Assembly: GCA_045614025.1 (NCBI GenBank)
Contig: JAZLCE010000024.1
Coordinates: forward strand, 1-24,792
Source of the DNA: RGIG4140 sp045614025
Lineage (GTDB): Bacteria > Pseudomonadota > Alphaproteobacteria > CAAHEQ01 > UBA3637
Direction of reading: 5' to 3'
DNA: 24,792 bases
Part shown: positions 15,533 through 24,792 of the stretch, piece after piece
How the letters are laid out: every line of letters starts with the position of its first letter
How positions within the stretch are numbered: the stretch's first letter is position 1
Made by a program: the position numbers and the translations under genes
Notes under the pieces: generated by a model
Told to the model about the DNA's origin: nothing
What the model saw: the letters and a program-made list of their open reading frames with translations, nothing else
Databases searched by the model: none

Positions 15533-16480
15533 ATGATTGCTGAAATTAAAACATTAACAGATTATAAGAATTGTGAAAAAACATTGCAAAATGCCATTCC
15601 ATGTGTTGGTATTGGGTTGCATAGTGGTGTTAAGGTTCGTATGGCATTGCGCCCTGCTCCAATTGGTCATGGTATTGTTTTTAAGCGAACAGATGTAACA
15701 GATAAAGATAATATGATCCCTGTTTCTGAAAACACTGTTGTTGATACAAGAATGTGCACTTGTGTTGGTAATAAAGATGGTGTTACAGTCGGAACTATTG
15801 AACATTTAATGGCGGCATTAAATGGTTTTGGGATTACAAATATTTTAATTGAAGTTGATAATTTTGAAGTTCCTGTTATGGATGGTTCTGCTTCTGATTT
15901 TGTTACATTAATTGAATGCGCTGGTGTTGTTAAACAAGATGCTCCTTTAAAAGCAATTAAAATTTTAAAAGAAGTTTCTTTTGATGATGGTAAAGGTTCA
16001 AGCGTTTGTTTGTATCCTTCTGAAAAAGGTTTGTCAGTTGATTTTATGATTGATTTTCAAAAATCAAAAGCTATTGGCCATCAAGAATATTCAATAGTTT
16101 TATCTGAACGTTCATTTAAAGATGCTATTGCTTATGCAAGAACTTTTGGATTTGCTCAAGAAGTTGAAATGTTGCGTTCAATGGGTCTTGCAAAAGGCGG
16201 ATCTTTGGATAATGCTATTGTTGTTGAAGGTGACACTGTTTTAAACAAAGAAGGTTTGCGTAGCGAAAATGAATTTGTTGTTCATAAAACATTAGATGCT
16301 GTTGGTGATTTATATCAAGTTGGAATGCCAATTATTGGTCATTTTTCTGGTGTAAAATCAGGTCATATGCATACAAATATGTTGCTTAAAATTTTAATGA
16401 GCGATAAAACAAATTATGAAATTGTTAATTTAGATGATTATGAAGCTGCGGCACTGAAAAGTTTTCGTGTATCAGCCTAA
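15533..16480 (+). CDS. lpxC: UDP-3-O-acyl-N-acetylglucosamine deacetylase
   Basis: A 315-residue zinc enzyme catalysing the first committed step of lipid A synthesis, which shows that the cell makes lipopolysaccharide. The ATG at 15533 is chosen because AGGAG lies 7 bases upstream and the longer reading starts with TTG. GLHSG (28-32), GTIEHLMAAL (87-96, general base E90 and zinc ligand H91), MDGSASDF (117-124), HKTLDAVGDL (251-260, zinc ligands H251 and D255) and SGH (276-278, H278) reproduce the whole active site. It stands alone, away from ftsZ, with its own promoter and terminator. Confidence 0.96.
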   Translation: MIAEIKTLTDYKNCEKTLQNAIPCVGIGLHSGVKVRMALRPAPIGHGIVFKRTDVTDKDNMIPVSENTVVDTRMCTCVGNKDGVTVGTIEHLMAALNGFGITNILIEVDNFEVPVMDGSASDFVTLIECAGVVKQDAPLKAIKILKEVSFDDGKGSSVCLYPSEKGLSVDFMIDFQKSKAIGHQEYSIVLSERSFKDAIAYARTFGFAQEVEMLRSMGLAKGGSLDNAIVVEGDTVLNKEGLRSENEFVVHKTLDAVGDLYQVGMPIIGHFSGVKSGHMHTNMLLKILMSDKTNYEIVNLDDYEAAALKSFRVSA

Positions 16481-16502
16481 GTAAATGATTGATATCAAAA
16501 TT

Positions 16503-16536
16503 AAGAGCGCTTAAATAAAGCGCTCTTTTGTTTTTT
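16503..16536 (+). terminator. Intrinsic terminator of lpxC
   Basis: AAGAGCGCTT (16503-16512), a 5-base loop and AAGCGCTCTT (16518-16527), followed by TTTTGTTTTTT. The stem core is nearly the same as in the terminator at 13863-13890. Confidence 0.88.
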
Positions 16537-16595
16537 ATAATATCTTGAGTTTTTGTTTAAAAACAATAAATAAAAAAAGCGTTATGAAAAATATC

Positions 16596-16624
16596 TTGTT
16601 TTTTCAGTGAAAATTTTGTATACA
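16596..16624 (+). promoter_or_regulatory. Possible promoter of the BI-1/ATP synthase unit
   Basis: TTGTTT at 16596-16601, a 17-base spacer and TATACA at 16619-16624. A second TATATT at 16632-16637 lacks a spaced partner. The match is weak, but a promoter is needed here because the lpxC terminator lies upstream. Confidence 0.35.
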
Positions 16625-16654
16625 TAAGCATTATATTAAACGAAAGGATAAAAA

Positions 16655-17374
16655 ATGGAGTTTAATTCTCAAGGATTTTCTGTTGTTGAAAAACCTAATA
16701 TGGGTGTTCAAATATATTTTAATAAAATTTATTCCTATATGGCTCAAGCATTAGGGATTTCGGCTTTGACAGCTTTTTTATCAGCTAGAGAGCCTTTATT
16801 AAGTTTGTTTTATACTCAAACACAAACGGGATTATCTTATTCTTGGATTGGTTGGCTTGCAATTTTATCCCCATTGTTTTTAGTTTTTTATATTAATTCA
16901 CAATCTGCTATTCAAAATATTTCAAAAACGAAAGTTATATTTTGGAGCTTTTCTGCTTTAATGGGGGTTTCATTATCTAACGTGTTTTTGTTATATACAA
17001 CAGCTAGTGCTTTCCAAGCATTTTTAGTTACAGCTGGTTCTTTCTTGGGTTTGAGTTTATATGGTCGATCTACAAACAGAGACTTAACGGCTTGGGGTCG
17101 TTTTTTATACATGGGTTTGATTGGATTAATTTTAACATCTATTGTTGCGATATTTTTAAAATCAAGTTTTTTATCAGTGGCTTTAAATTTGGCTTGTGTG
17201 GTTATTTTTGCAGGTTTAACAGCTTATGATACACAAAGATTGAAATATATGTATCAATCAGGCTTATCTGGTGATGCTCAAGAAGGTGTTGCTGTTCGTG
17301 GTGCTCTTTCTTTGTATTTGAATTTTATTAATATGTTTATGGCCGTTTTAAATTTACTGGGAGATAGAAAATAA
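16655..17374 (+). CDS. Bax inhibitor-1 / YccA family membrane protein
   Basis: A 239-residue protein with seven membrane segments at about 27-45, 63-82, 92-113, 117-136, 147-168, 173-191 and 214-236. The N-terminal cytoplasmic part (SVVEKPNMGVQIYFNKIYSYMAQALG), the YDTQ motif at 191-194 and the C-terminal NFINMFMAVLNLLGDR are typical of the family. The aspartate in YDTQ belongs to the pair that controls pH-dependent calcium leak in characterised bacterial homologues. Relatives YccA and YbhL interact with or modulate membrane proteases. An AAAGGA ribosome site precedes the ATG. The stop codon touches the next gene's start, making it the first gene of the F0 operon here. Confidence 0.9.
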   Translation: MEFNSQGFSVVEKPNMGVQIYFNKIYSYMAQALGISALTAFLSAREPLLSLFYTQTQTGLSYSWIGWLAILSPLFLVFYINSQSAIQNISKTKVIFWSFSALMGVSLSNVFLLYTTASAFQAFLVTAGSFLGLSLYGRSTNRDLTAWGRFLYMGLIGLILTSIVAIFLKSSFLSVALNLACVVIFAGLTAYDTQRLKYMYQSGLSGDAQEGVAVRGALSLYLNFINMFMAVLNLLGDRK

Positions 17375-17989
17375 ATGAAAAAACTTTTGTTGTTATTGCC
17401 ATTGTTATATTCTATAGCTGCATCTTCAGCTACCTTGCCAGCGGATATAAAGCCGACTGATTTAAGGGTTTATGGTAATAAAACAAATCCAACAACAATA
17501 TATGTTTTTTCATCACTCACCTGCCCTCATTGTTCTGTTTTTCATTCGGAAATTATGCCAGATATTAAAAAAGATTATATTGACACAGGAAAGGCAAAGT
17601 TAATTTATGTTGATATGCCTGGCGAATCAAAAGGTATGACAGGAACAACGATTTCCAGATGTATTAAACCAGAAAAATATGATGACTTTATGAGTATTAT
17701 GTTTGAAAATCAAGAGGTTTGGGCATATTCTTCAAAACCAAGAGCTATTATGACAAGATTTGCAACAATGCTTGGTGGTTTAACTGAAGATGAAGTGAAT
17801 ATTTGTTTGTTGAATCAAGAATTAAAACAAACAATTTTAGAACAACAATTAAATTTATCTCGACTTTATGATATTAAGGCCATGCCTAGTGTTGTTATTG
17901 TTAAAAACAATGAAACAAAAAAAATTCAAGGTGCAGATAAAGAAGTTATTATGCATGAATTAAAAGAAAGGTTGGGGGCAAATGACTAA
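17375..17989 (+). CDS. DsbA-like periplasmic thiol-disulfide protein
   Basis: A 204-residue thioredoxin-fold protein with a signal peptide (residues 1-19, MKKLLLLLPLLYSIAASSA). The redox site is CPHC at 50-53, as in DsbA. The cis-proline loop is AMPSVVI, placing P171 after a methionine, where DsbA has valine. Two further cysteines (C96 and C144) could form a structural second disulfide, as reported for some alphaproteobacterial DsbA proteins. Likely role: oxidation or isomerization of exported proteins. It begins right after the BI-1 stop and overlaps the atpI-like gene by 8 bases, so it is made together with ATP synthase membrane genes. Oxidase versus isomerase or reductase is unresolved. 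Confidence 0.8.
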   Translation: MKKLLLLLPLLYSIAASSATLPADIKPTDLRVYGNKTNPTTIYVFSSLTCPHCSVFHSEIMPDIKKDYIDTGKAKLIYVDMPGESKGMTGTTISRCIKPEKYDDFMSIMFENQEVWAYSSKPRAIMTRFATMLGGLTEDEVNICLLNQELKQTILEQQLNLSRLYDIKAMPSVVIVKNNETKKIQGADKEVIMHELKERLGAND

Positions 17990-18278
17990 AGAAACAGATT
18001 TGTTGGCTGAAAAAATTAAACAGGCTAAAGGTATTCAAGTAAAAGAAGAAATGAAAGATAAAAATTCAAAATCTTCAGGGTATCAAATTATAACAGAAGT
18101 TATTATAAATTTATTTGGCTGTATTTTGGTTGGAACATCTTTGGGAATTATTTCAAATAACATTTTTGAAACAGGTGATAAATTTACGATTTTACTTTCT
18201 TTGCTTGGTGGTATAGCTGGCGTTTGGTCAGTGGTCAAATATGCAATGACTTTGGATAATGAAGGCGAGTCGAAATGA
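17982..18278 (+). CDS. atpI: AtpI/AtpZ-like F0F1 assembly protein
   Basis: A 98-residue protein: a charged N-terminus (1-34) and two membrane helices at about 36-57 and 69-89 separated by a short loop, ending in an acidic tail. Position directly before atpB and the LLGGIAGVWSVVKY segment fit the small protein encoded first in many atp operons, which helps c-ring assembly or cation uptake. Sequence conservation in this family is low, so position carries much of the weight. It overlaps the dsbA-like gene by 8 bases and atpB by 4 (ATGA). Confidence 0.75.
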   Translation: MTKETDLLAEKIKQAKGIQVKEEMKDKNSKSSGYQIITEVIINLFGCILVGTSLGIISNNIFETGDKFTILLSLLGGIAGVWSVVKYAMTLDNEGESK

Positions 18279-18997
18279 ATCATTTAATGCACCAATTTGA
18301 AGTAAAAAAACTTGTACCATTGGATCTTTTGGGATTTGATGTTAGTTTTACTAATGCTTCTCTTTTTATGGTGTTGTCTGTTATTTTTGGTGTTTCTTTT
18401 TTATGGTTTTTAGTTCGAAAACAAGAAGTTGTTCCAGGAACAGCCCAATCTGTTATTGAAGGATTATTTCATTTTATTAAAAAAACAGCTAAAGATGCTA
18501 TAGGTCATGGATACGAAAAGTATTTGCCATATATTTTTAGCGTTTTTATGTTTGTTTTAATGGGTAATTTATTGGGTTTGTTCCCCTACTCTTTCACTTT
18601 CACAAGTCAGTTAGCGCCTGTTGGAGCTTTTGCTGTGTTAGGTTTGTTTTTATCGGCAATTATTGGTTTGAAAAAACAAGGGTTAAAATGGTTTAGAACC
18701 TTTTTGCCAACAGGCGTGCCTTTTATTTTAGCGCCAGTTATTGTTCCAATTGAAATTATATCATTTTTATCAAAACCATTTAGTTTAACAATGCGTTTGG
18801 TTATGAATATGTTTGTTGGGCATATTTTGCTGAAAATTGTTGCGGGTTTTGTTTATTCCTCAGGCCTATTCGGTGTATTACCGATTGGTGTGATATGTAT
18901 TTTAATTATGTTTGAATTGTTTGTTGCGTTTTTACAAGCGTATATTTTTACGATTCTAACAAGTGTTTATTTAGGTCAAGCGATCCATTCGCATTAA
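18275..18997 (+). CDS. atpB: ATP synthase F0 subunit a
   Basis: A 240-residue polytopic stator subunit that forms the proton half-channels. The essential arginine is R174 in FSLTMRLVMNMFVGHILLKI (169-188); polar E160 and the C-terminal helix ELFVAFLQAYIFTILTSVYL (214-233) with Q221 are as expected. The NLLGLFPYSFTFTSQL motif (98-113) is typical of alphaproteobacteria. The flanking motif reads RLVMNM rather than the usual RLFANM or RLFGNM. It starts in a 4-base overlap with atpI. Confidence 0.95.
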   Translation: MNHLMHQFEVKKLVPLDLLGFDVSFTNASLFMVLSVIFGVSFLWFLVRKQEVVPGTAQSVIEGLFHFIKKTAKDAIGHGYEKYLPYIFSVFMFVLMGNLLGLFPYSFTFTSQLAPVGAFAVLGLFLSAIIGLKKQGLKWFRTFLPTGVPFILAPVIVPIEIISFLSKPFSLTMRLVMNMFVGHILLKIVAGFVYSSGLFGVLPIGVICILIMFELFVAFLQAYIFTILTSVYLGQAIHSH

Positions 18998-19015
18998 TTA
19001 TAAAGGAGAATTAAA

Positions 19016-19261
19016 ATGGAAACAGATACAGGTTTAATGTTACAATTTGCTGAAGGTATGAAATATCTTTCAATTGCTTTAGTTAGTTTTGTTATGATTG
19101 CAGCAGCTAAAGGTGTTGCTTCTGTATTCACAACAATTATTTCATGCATTAGCCGTAACCCAAATGTGAAAAATGATGTTTCAATTTTTGCATGGGTTGG
19201 TGCTGGTATGGTTGAAGGTATCGCCCTCTTCGCTTTAGGTTTAGCATTTATGTTGCTCTAA
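19016..19261 (+). CDS. atpE: ATP synthase F0 subunit c
   Basis: An 81-residue hairpin of two membrane helices that forms the rotor ring. The polar loop is SRNP (46-49) and the proton carrier is E67 in helix 2 (GAGMVEGIALFALGLAF); the distance from R47 to E67 equals that in E. coli (R41 to D61). There is no Ser/Thr after E67 and no Gln partner, so proton rather than sodium coupling is expected. Helix 1 is unusual: the glycine repeat that packs adjacent subunits is A29-x-A31-x-G33-x-A35, with a lysine, K32, in the membrane. A strong AAAGGAGA ribosome site suits the high copy number needed. Confidence 0.94.
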   Translation: METDTGLMLQFAEGMKYLSIALVSFVMIAAAKGVASVFTTIISCISRNPNVKNDVSIFAWVGAGMVEGIALFALGLAFMLL

Positions 19262-19279
19262 TTTTTTTAAAGAGAAAAA

Positions 19280-19735
19280 ATGATTCCTCAATTTGATACG
19301 TCTTGGTATATCGGCGAGATATTTTGGATTTTTCTTTCATTTGGCTTTATGTTCCTCGGAATAAGATATTTTATTTTTCCGATGCTTTTAGACGTGTTTT
19401 CTGAACGTAAACAAATTATAGATGAAAACTTGAACATTGCTGAAGTTGTGAATAAAAAAGCTGAAAAATTAATGCATGATTATAAAACTTGTTTATCGGC
19501 AGCTCAGGAAGAAAAAGAAGAAATTATCAATGAAACTTATCAGGATTTGCAAAAATTTGCGATTCATGTGGAAGCTGAGCATGAAGAAGTTTTTAGATCA
19601 CAAATTGATGATACTGAAAAACAAATGCAGCTCATTCGTGAAAAATTTCAAAAAGAATCTGATAAGCTGGCTGTTCAAATTTCCGAACGCTTGGCTGACA
19701 AATTAGCTCAAAATTCTATTAGAAAGGGAGTTTGA
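19280..19735 (+). CDS. atpF': ATP synthase F0 subunit b'
   Basis: A 151-residue peripheral-stalk subunit. The start MIPQFDTSWYIGEIFWIFLSFGFMF is characteristic of the b' type of alphaproteobacteria and cyanobacteria. A membrane helix lies at about 11-33 and is followed by a long charged helix (45-150) that dimerizes with subunit b. It lies between atpE and atpF; its stop is two bases before the atpF start. Confidence 0.92.
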   Translation: MIPQFDTSWYIGEIFWIFLSFGFMFLGIRYFIFPMLLDVFSERKQIIDENLNIAEVVNKKAEKLMHDYKTCLSAAQEEKEEIINETYQDLQKFAIHVEAEHEEVFRSQIDDTEKQMQLIREKFQKESDKLAVQISERLADKLAQNSIRKGV

Positions 19736-19737
19736 AA

Positions 19738-20238
19738 ATGAGTGAGTTTGCAAATCCTGAGTTTTGGGTTGGTATAGGTTTTTGTTTGGTTGTTGCTTTA
19801 TTATATAAGCCAATTCTGAAAAAAACAAAATCATTTGCTCAAACGCAATCTAATAGTGTTCAAAATGAAATTAATGAATCTAAAAAGTTGCGTAAAGAGG
19901 CTGAAGATCTTTATGCTACCTATGAAAATCATACCAAAAATTTTGAGCAGGAAAAGGATCTTATTCTTGAAGAAGGCAAAAGAGAGGTTTTTGAACTTCA
20001 AAAAGAAGCTGATGAGCGTTTAAGCAAAAAAATTAATCGGAAAAGACAAGATGTTCAAATGCGTATTTCTTCTATAGAGGAAAATACACGTAGAGATTTA
20101 ACAAATACCATGATGAGTCAAGTTATGGATAAAACAAAATCTCTTTTGGCTGAAAAAAAGATTTGTCAAAATTCCAAAGATATGGATAAAGCTATTAGTG
20201 ATGTTTTAAATCTTTTGGAAGAATCTGTCAAAAAATAA
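19738..20238 (+). CDS. atpF: ATP synthase F0 subunit b
   Basis: A 166-residue peripheral-stalk subunit. The ATG at 19738 is preferred because GGGAG lies 7 bases upstream; a TTG six bases earlier is a weaker choice. A membrane helix at about 8-27 (FWVGIGFCLVVALLYKPIL) is followed by a continuous charged helix suited to pair with b'. The F1 genes atpHAGDC do not follow; a terminator does, as expected for alphaproteobacteria, in which F0 and F1 operons are separate. Confidence 0.93.
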   Translation: MSEFANPEFWVGIGFCLVVALLYKPILKKTKSFAQTQSNSVQNEINESKKLRKEAEDLYATYENHTKNFEQEKDLILEEGKREVFELQKEADERLSKKINRKRQDVQMRISSIEENTRRDLTNTMMSQVMDKTKSLLAEKKICQNSKDMDKAISDVLNLLEESVKK

Positions 20239-20240
20239 TT

Positions 20241-20292
20241 TTTGATATATCTATATATATAAAGCCCTATATGGGGCTTTTTTTATATCAAA
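20241..20292 (+). terminator. Intrinsic terminator of the F0 operon
   Basis: AAAGCCC (20261-20267), loop, GGGCTTT (20274-20280), then T at 20278-20284. An outer TTGATATA/TATATCAA pairing lengthens the stem. Confidence 0.85.
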
Positions 20293-20372
20293 ATCGAATC
20301 GGATATTCATGATTCGATATATAAAAGCAAAAATAGATAACTTTTTAATAATTTTTTCGATGTTTTTTTTAT

Positions 20373-20400
20373 AAAAAAGGGGTTTTGGGGCCCCTTTTTC
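20373..20400. terminator. Second GC-rich hairpin before the rRNA promoter
   Basis: AAAAAAGGGG, an 8-base loop and CCCCTTTTT. It can stop transcription from either side and may insulate the rRNA operon from the F0 operon. Confidence 0.6.
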
Positions 20401-20529
20401 TAAATTTTAAATATTTTTTTATAAAAAAATCCTTAAAAATCAATAAATATTAAAAAAGAGTAAAAAATAATTAAAAAAGTTTAAAAAAGGTGTTGACATT
20501 TGTTTTTGGTTCTGATATATTCCCATTCA
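20401..20529 (+). promoter_or_regulatory. rRNA operon promoter with AT-rich upstream element
   Basis: Perfect TTGACA at 20493-20498, a 17-base spacer and TATATT at 20516-20521; transcription should start near 20528. About 90 bases of nearly pure A/T tracts precede the -35 box, like an UP element. This is the best promoter in the window. Confidence 0.9.
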
Positions 20530-20753
20530 CGCTCCTGATGGAGCAAAGATGTTGAACAGAGTGTGAATAAGAAGAAAGAACAGATGCACGGACGGTTGTT
20601 CTAGAAACGAAATAGACGAGCGTCAAGTGCATGACTATAAAGACGAGATGTGTATATAAAATATATATGGTAAGTTTTTGTAGGGTTTCTGTTAATAGTA
20701 CTTACAAAGTAAAGTAATTTGAGAAATTGAGTGCACAGGACAGCTTTTGTAAT
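20529..20753 (+). other. rRNA leader with hairpin, repeat module and 16S processing arm
   Basis: The leader starts with a hairpin GCTCC-TGAT-GGAGC (20531-20544). Next is a 29-base element (20546-20574) repeated almost exactly before 23S at 22566-22592. It is followed by the 5' arm (20580-20602) that pairs with 22282-22304 around the 16S gene. A further GTAAGT/ACTTAC pairing occurs later in the leader. No gene is present. Confidence 0.75.
20546..20574 (+). repeat. Leader copy of the rRNA leader/spacer repeat
   Basis: This copy differs from the spacer copy (22566-22592) by one substitution and a TG dinucleotide. Both copies follow a hairpin, suggesting an antitermination or processing site. 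Confidence 0.75.
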
Positions 20754-22239
<1,486 letters not shown>

Positions 22240-22321
22240 CAAAGAAAAAAAGAACTGATAGAGATATCAGAAGAAAAGAGAGGAATGGCCGTCCATGCAT
22301 CTGTTTTTTTGATACCGCGAA
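22240..22321 (+). other. Spacer between 16S and tRNA-Ile with 3' processing arm
   Basis: It contains a hairpin CTGATA-GAGA-TATCAG (22255-22270) and then the 3' arm (22282-22304, followed by T) complementary to the leader arm, the expected RNase III substrate around 16S. Confidence 0.75.
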
Positions 22322-22398
<77 letters not shown>

Positions 22399-22434
22399 CT
22401 ATGAAAAGAAACGGAAGTGAAAAGGTAGTAGTGA

Positions 22435-22510
22435 GGGGGTTTAGCTCAGTTGGTAGAGCACTAGCTTTGCAAGCTAGGGGTCATCGGTTCGAACCCGTTA
22501 ACCTCCACCA
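22435..22510 (+). tRNA. tRNA-Ala (anticodon TGC)
   Basis: 76 bases including encoded CCA. The anticodon loop is TTTGCAA. Acceptor GGGGGTT/AACCTCC contains the G3-U70 pair that identifies alanine tRNA. It lies 36 bases after tRNA-Ile. Confidence 0.98.
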
Positions 22511-22784
22511 AACACAAGGTAGAGCGGTAGAAAGAAACGCAAGAAATTCTTTGCGAGAAGCGAAGAAGATGTTGAAAAGAGTGAATAAGAAGTGTAACGA
22601 ATATATCGAAAGATATATGAGGTCTTTGAAAAGTATTTGCAAAATTTTTTTGAAAATAAAAAAGTTTATAAGCGGATATGAGTAGAAGAAAAGAGTTCAA
22701 AAGAAAGCATATGAAGTATAATAGAGGCAAAAGCTATTATACGGTGTGTAGAATTGATAAGATTTTACATACGCATAGTGAGAA
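22511..22784 (+). other. Spacer between tRNA-Ala and 23S
   Basis: No gene. In order it holds a hairpin CGCAA/TTGCG (22538-22555), the second copy of the leader repeat (22566-22592), a perfect ATATATC-GAAA-GATATAT hairpin with a GNRA loop (22601-22618), a possible boxA-like GGTCTTTGAAAAG just after it, and a perfect 9-base hairpin GTATAATAG/CTATTATAC (22716-22742). The 5' arm of the 23S processing stem should lie near 22743-22785, but its partner is outside the window. Confidence 0.7.
22566..22592 (+). repeat. Spacer copy of the rRNA leader/spacer repeat
   Basis: This copy is 27 bases, matching the leader copy at 20546-20574 except for A for C and loss of one TG. It lies about 10 bases after a hairpin, as the leader copy does. 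Confidence 0.75.

Positions 22785-24792
<2,008 letters not shown>

Noticed and set aside
20562..20570. TGTGAATAA, a TTATNCACA-type DnaA box in the rRNA leader
   Set aside because: It lies inside the leader repeat, and the spacer copy lacks the TG that creates it, so the match is probably accidental.
22401..22685. Open reading frame of 94 codons after tRNA-Ile
   Set aside because: It overlaps tRNA-Ala and the rRNA spacer, has no ribosome site, and its peptide is only translated tRNA and spacer sequence.

Overview
The window comes from an AT-rich alphaproteobacterium with an intact LPS-making, ATP-synthase-bearing core gene set. Evidence: the 16S gene carries the alphaproteobacterial stretch around 21400; the F0 genes are in the alphaproteobacterial order a-c-b'-b with no F1 genes attached; and the rRNA operon is the linked form 16S-tRNA-Ile-tRNA-Ala-23S, which argues against classical Rickettsiales, where 16S and 23S are split. 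Very low GC in genes and spacers suggests a host-associated or streamlined lineage, but I cannot name a genus. I see no phage, insertion sequence, CRISPR or defence locus.

Layout. 1-682: gene-free, extremely AT-rich, with a cluster of DnaA boxes; the best candidate for the chromosomal replication origin. 683-4863: leftward housekeeping genes, trxB, greA, then a tight tadA-xseA-M23 peptidase group. 4907-11750: rightward genes rluB-rsmD, tkt, a DUF2157 membrane protein, fba, rpe and a PhoB-type regulator, so that three genes of central sugar-phosphate metabolism lie close together. 11780-11871: tRNA-Ser(CGA), leftward, sharing a bidirectional terminator with phoB. 12086-13835: a soluble histidine kinase overlapping a secreted solute-binding protein. 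13889-15346: a membrane-anchored M23 endopeptidase, leftward, divergent from lpxC (15533-16480). 16655-20238: one compact transcription unit, Bax-inhibitor-1 protein, DsbA-like thioredoxin, atpI-like gene, atpB, atpE, atpF', atpF. 20493 to the end: rRNA operon with a near-consensus promoter; 23S runs off the window.

How it fits together. If replication starts near the left edge, the fork runs rightward, in the same direction as the rRNA operon, the ATP synthase operon and most genes right of 4907. Perfect DnaA boxes are not confined to the origin: six more lie inside genes up to about 12.7 kb, nearly all in the same orientation, and none lies in the right half. The rRNA operon shows readable processing and possible antitermination architecture: a long complementary stem around 16S and a hairpin-plus-repeat module placed before 16S and again before 23S.

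There is no obvious new multi-gene system. The most useful leads are the origin with its satellite DnaA boxes, the duplicated rRNA leader/spacer module, the Firmicutes-type helix 45 in 16S, the perfect hairpin joining tkt to the DUF2157 gene, the kinase/solute-binding-protein pair, the altered c-ring helix 1 and the altered NADPH motif of the thioredoxin reductase.
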